Assembly: GCA_004794785.1 (NCBI GenBank)
Contig: SJOL01004800.1
Span: 76,274 to 140,273 of the forward strand
Length of the DNA stretch: 64,000 nucleotides
Reading direction: 5' to 3'
Source of the DNA: Opisthorchis felineus
Taxonomy: Eukaryota; Platyhelminthes; Trematoda; Opisthorchiida; Opisthorchiidae
This document shows positions 62,693-64,000 of the stretch, in pieces; the stretch's first letter is position 1; the number at the start of each line of letters is the position of its first letter. The notes beneath the pieces are model-generated. The model made no database searches. It had not been told where the DNA came from and saw only the letters and a list, made by a program, of their open reading frames with translations. Position numbers and translations under genes: made by a program.

Positions 62693-62768
62693 ATCCTCCT
62701 GTCTAGGTGTGGGCGCCCTGACAGTATCCCAGCCCACGTACAACCATGAACTGCACATATACAAATAA
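62693..62768 (+). mobile_element. SINE body fragment
   Basis: cctgtctaggtgtgggcgccctgacagtatcccagccc, then tacaaataaactc, matches the body and tail of the SINE at 34646-34875 with an internal deletion. The tRNA-like head is missing. It lies directly before the LINE, perhaps by nested insertion. Confidence 0.55.
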
Positions 62769-62779
62769 ACTCATGCCAC

Positions 62780-64000
62780 ATGGGCCTCCGCGTGGTGCCA
62801 TCAGCCGGGTCGCCTTACTCGCCGCATACAGCAGGATGGGTAAGCGAAAACATGCTACTGTTGACGCCTCCATTCGATCTCTTCGACATACGTTTTCTTT
62901 CCCCTCTCCCCACCCCATTAATAACTCTCTTTGTAGGCACAGCACCTAGGACTGATGACTCCGTTCGTCCTGCAAGGGTTTTGCAAGCAACATCTGCGCG
63001 TCATCCGGTGCCGACATCCTCAGATATCTCAAAGTCAATCTTCAAGCCCCGACGCTTTGTCTATCTGGCCCCCTTCAATGTCCGCACTCTGAATCAAGCG
63101 GGACAACAAACTGCTCTTGCTCTTACACTGGACTCGCTTGGCATTGATGTGTGCTGTGTATCAGAAATAAGAATTCAAGATGCAAGCACAGTGGTTGAGC
63201 TAACCGCCCCATCACTTTTCACTCGCTTCCGGCTGCGCATCCCTGGCGATCCAGAGGATGCTGCGGCGGGATGTGCAGGGGTTGGTATCGTCCTAAGTCA
63301 CCGGGCGGAAAGATCCTTGCTTGACTATATACCCGTATAGTCACCTCTGCGCGGTTCGTTTGGCAACGTCTGTGAAGGAGTCTCACAAGCGGGAAGTTGA
63401 TCGATGTCTGTTTGTCGTCTCTGCTCACGCCCTAACTGACTGTAGCTTTGAAACCATCAAGGACCAGTTGTACGATGCCCTGTTGCGGCGAGCTAAAAGC
63501 TCAGATATCGTGGTGGTTGCCGGAGGTCTGAATGCAAAAGTGGGCAGACTTAGCGCATCTGAGACTCAATTAAGTGGTCGACATGGACTGGCCGGACAAT
63601 GGTGAACGACTGCTTCAGCTGTGTGCTGACCGCAGGCCGTTTTTATGTAGTACTAACTTCCGAAATAGCCGAAGTTGTCTGGCCACATGGTGTCCTCTAA
63701 CGGCATGCCGACCACAAACTCAAATCGATCAGTTACCGATGGCGCTGATCAATAACTGACTGGCGGTCGTCTTGGAACACATTTGTGGATTACGACCACG
63801 CACTCGTCCGGAGTCGCTTCTTCCTACGTTTTCTATAACCTCGTAAGGTGCGGACAAATCGCTTGGCAACTGAGAGAATGGCAGATCGGGATGTTAGACG
63901 AACTTAGCAGAATCGTCTTCTAGAGTCTCCTCCAAATGCTCCACCATCATATGTGAATTCATACTGGGACGAGATTACCACATATTTGCATAGTGCTGGG
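62780..64000 (+). mobile_element. Decayed non-LTR retrotransposon, endonuclease region, cut by window end
   Basis: The apurinic-type endonuclease of a RTE/CR1-like LINE appears in pieces. Frame 1 (about 63040-63340) reads APFNVRTLNQAGQQ, DVCCVSEIRIQD and GVGIVLSHRAERSLLDYIPV before a stop. A second frame (to about 63600) continues with CLFVVSAHALTDCS, KDQLYDALL and GGLNAKVGR, the family's YAPT and GDFNAKVG blocks with changes. A third frame carries DNGERLLQLCADRRPF. After about 63760 fragments such as DHALVRSRF and SYWDEITT belong to the linker before the reverse transcriptase, which lies beyond the window. At least two frame changes and internal stops show that it is inactive. Confidence 0.85.

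Noticed and set aside
1..64000. CRISPR array, bacterial operon or phage-type system
   Set aside because: No regularly spaced direct repeats, no ribosome-binding-site-linked ORF series, and clear spliceosomal introns; the DNA is eukaryotic.

Overview
The window reads as AT-leaning eukaryotic nuclear DNA: short exons with GT...AG borders, kilobase-scale introns, tRNA-derived SINEs and decayed LINE and LTR-type retroelements. There are no operons and no long bacterial-type ORFs. Taken together, an amidating lyase carried as a free-standing gene, the exon/intron texture and the style of the non-LTR endonuclease suggest a flatworm, probably a digenean fluke. The phylum is an inference; that it is a eukaryote is directly visible.

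Two genes can be assembled, both on the + strand. The first encodes peptidyl-alpha-hydroxyglycine alpha-amidating lyase (PAL), the second enzyme of neuropeptide C-terminal amidation. Eight exons from 13229 to 23748 join in one continuous frame and follow the vertebrate PAL domain motif by motif. A signal-peptide exon at 838-972, in matching phase, is a good candidate for the start. An AATAAA lies 137 bases after the stop. No copper-monooxygenase (PHM) sequence was seen beside it.

The second encodes phosphoserine aminotransferase (PSAT, serine biosynthesis). Six exons from 34029 to 48890 join without a phase error into a complete 377-residue protein with the PLP lysine in place.

Region by region: 1-837, upstream sequence with two CCAAT elements; 838-23748, the PAL gene, whose long introns hold old repeats, a SINE-like block and a possible decayed papain-type peptidase (about 8380-9770); 23749-34028, intergenic, with a fold-back inverted repeat (26529-26793), a SINE relic, a broken LTR-retrotransposon reverse transcriptase (30930-31072) and a GATT microsatellite; 34029-48890, the PSAT gene with SINEs and a tandem repeat in its introns; 48891-62780, mostly anonymous DNA with repeat copies and a few candidate exons encoding membrane segments that I cannot assign to a family; 62780-64000, a frameshifted non-LTR retrotransposon endonuclease running off the end.

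The two enzymes work in unrelated pathways (neuropeptide maturation in the secretory pathway; serine synthesis in the cytosol), and nothing suggests joint regulation. No new multi-gene system was found. The points most worth following are the unusual last exon of PAL, the linking of its first exon, two active-site-loop changes in PSAT and the unassigned membrane-protein exons.
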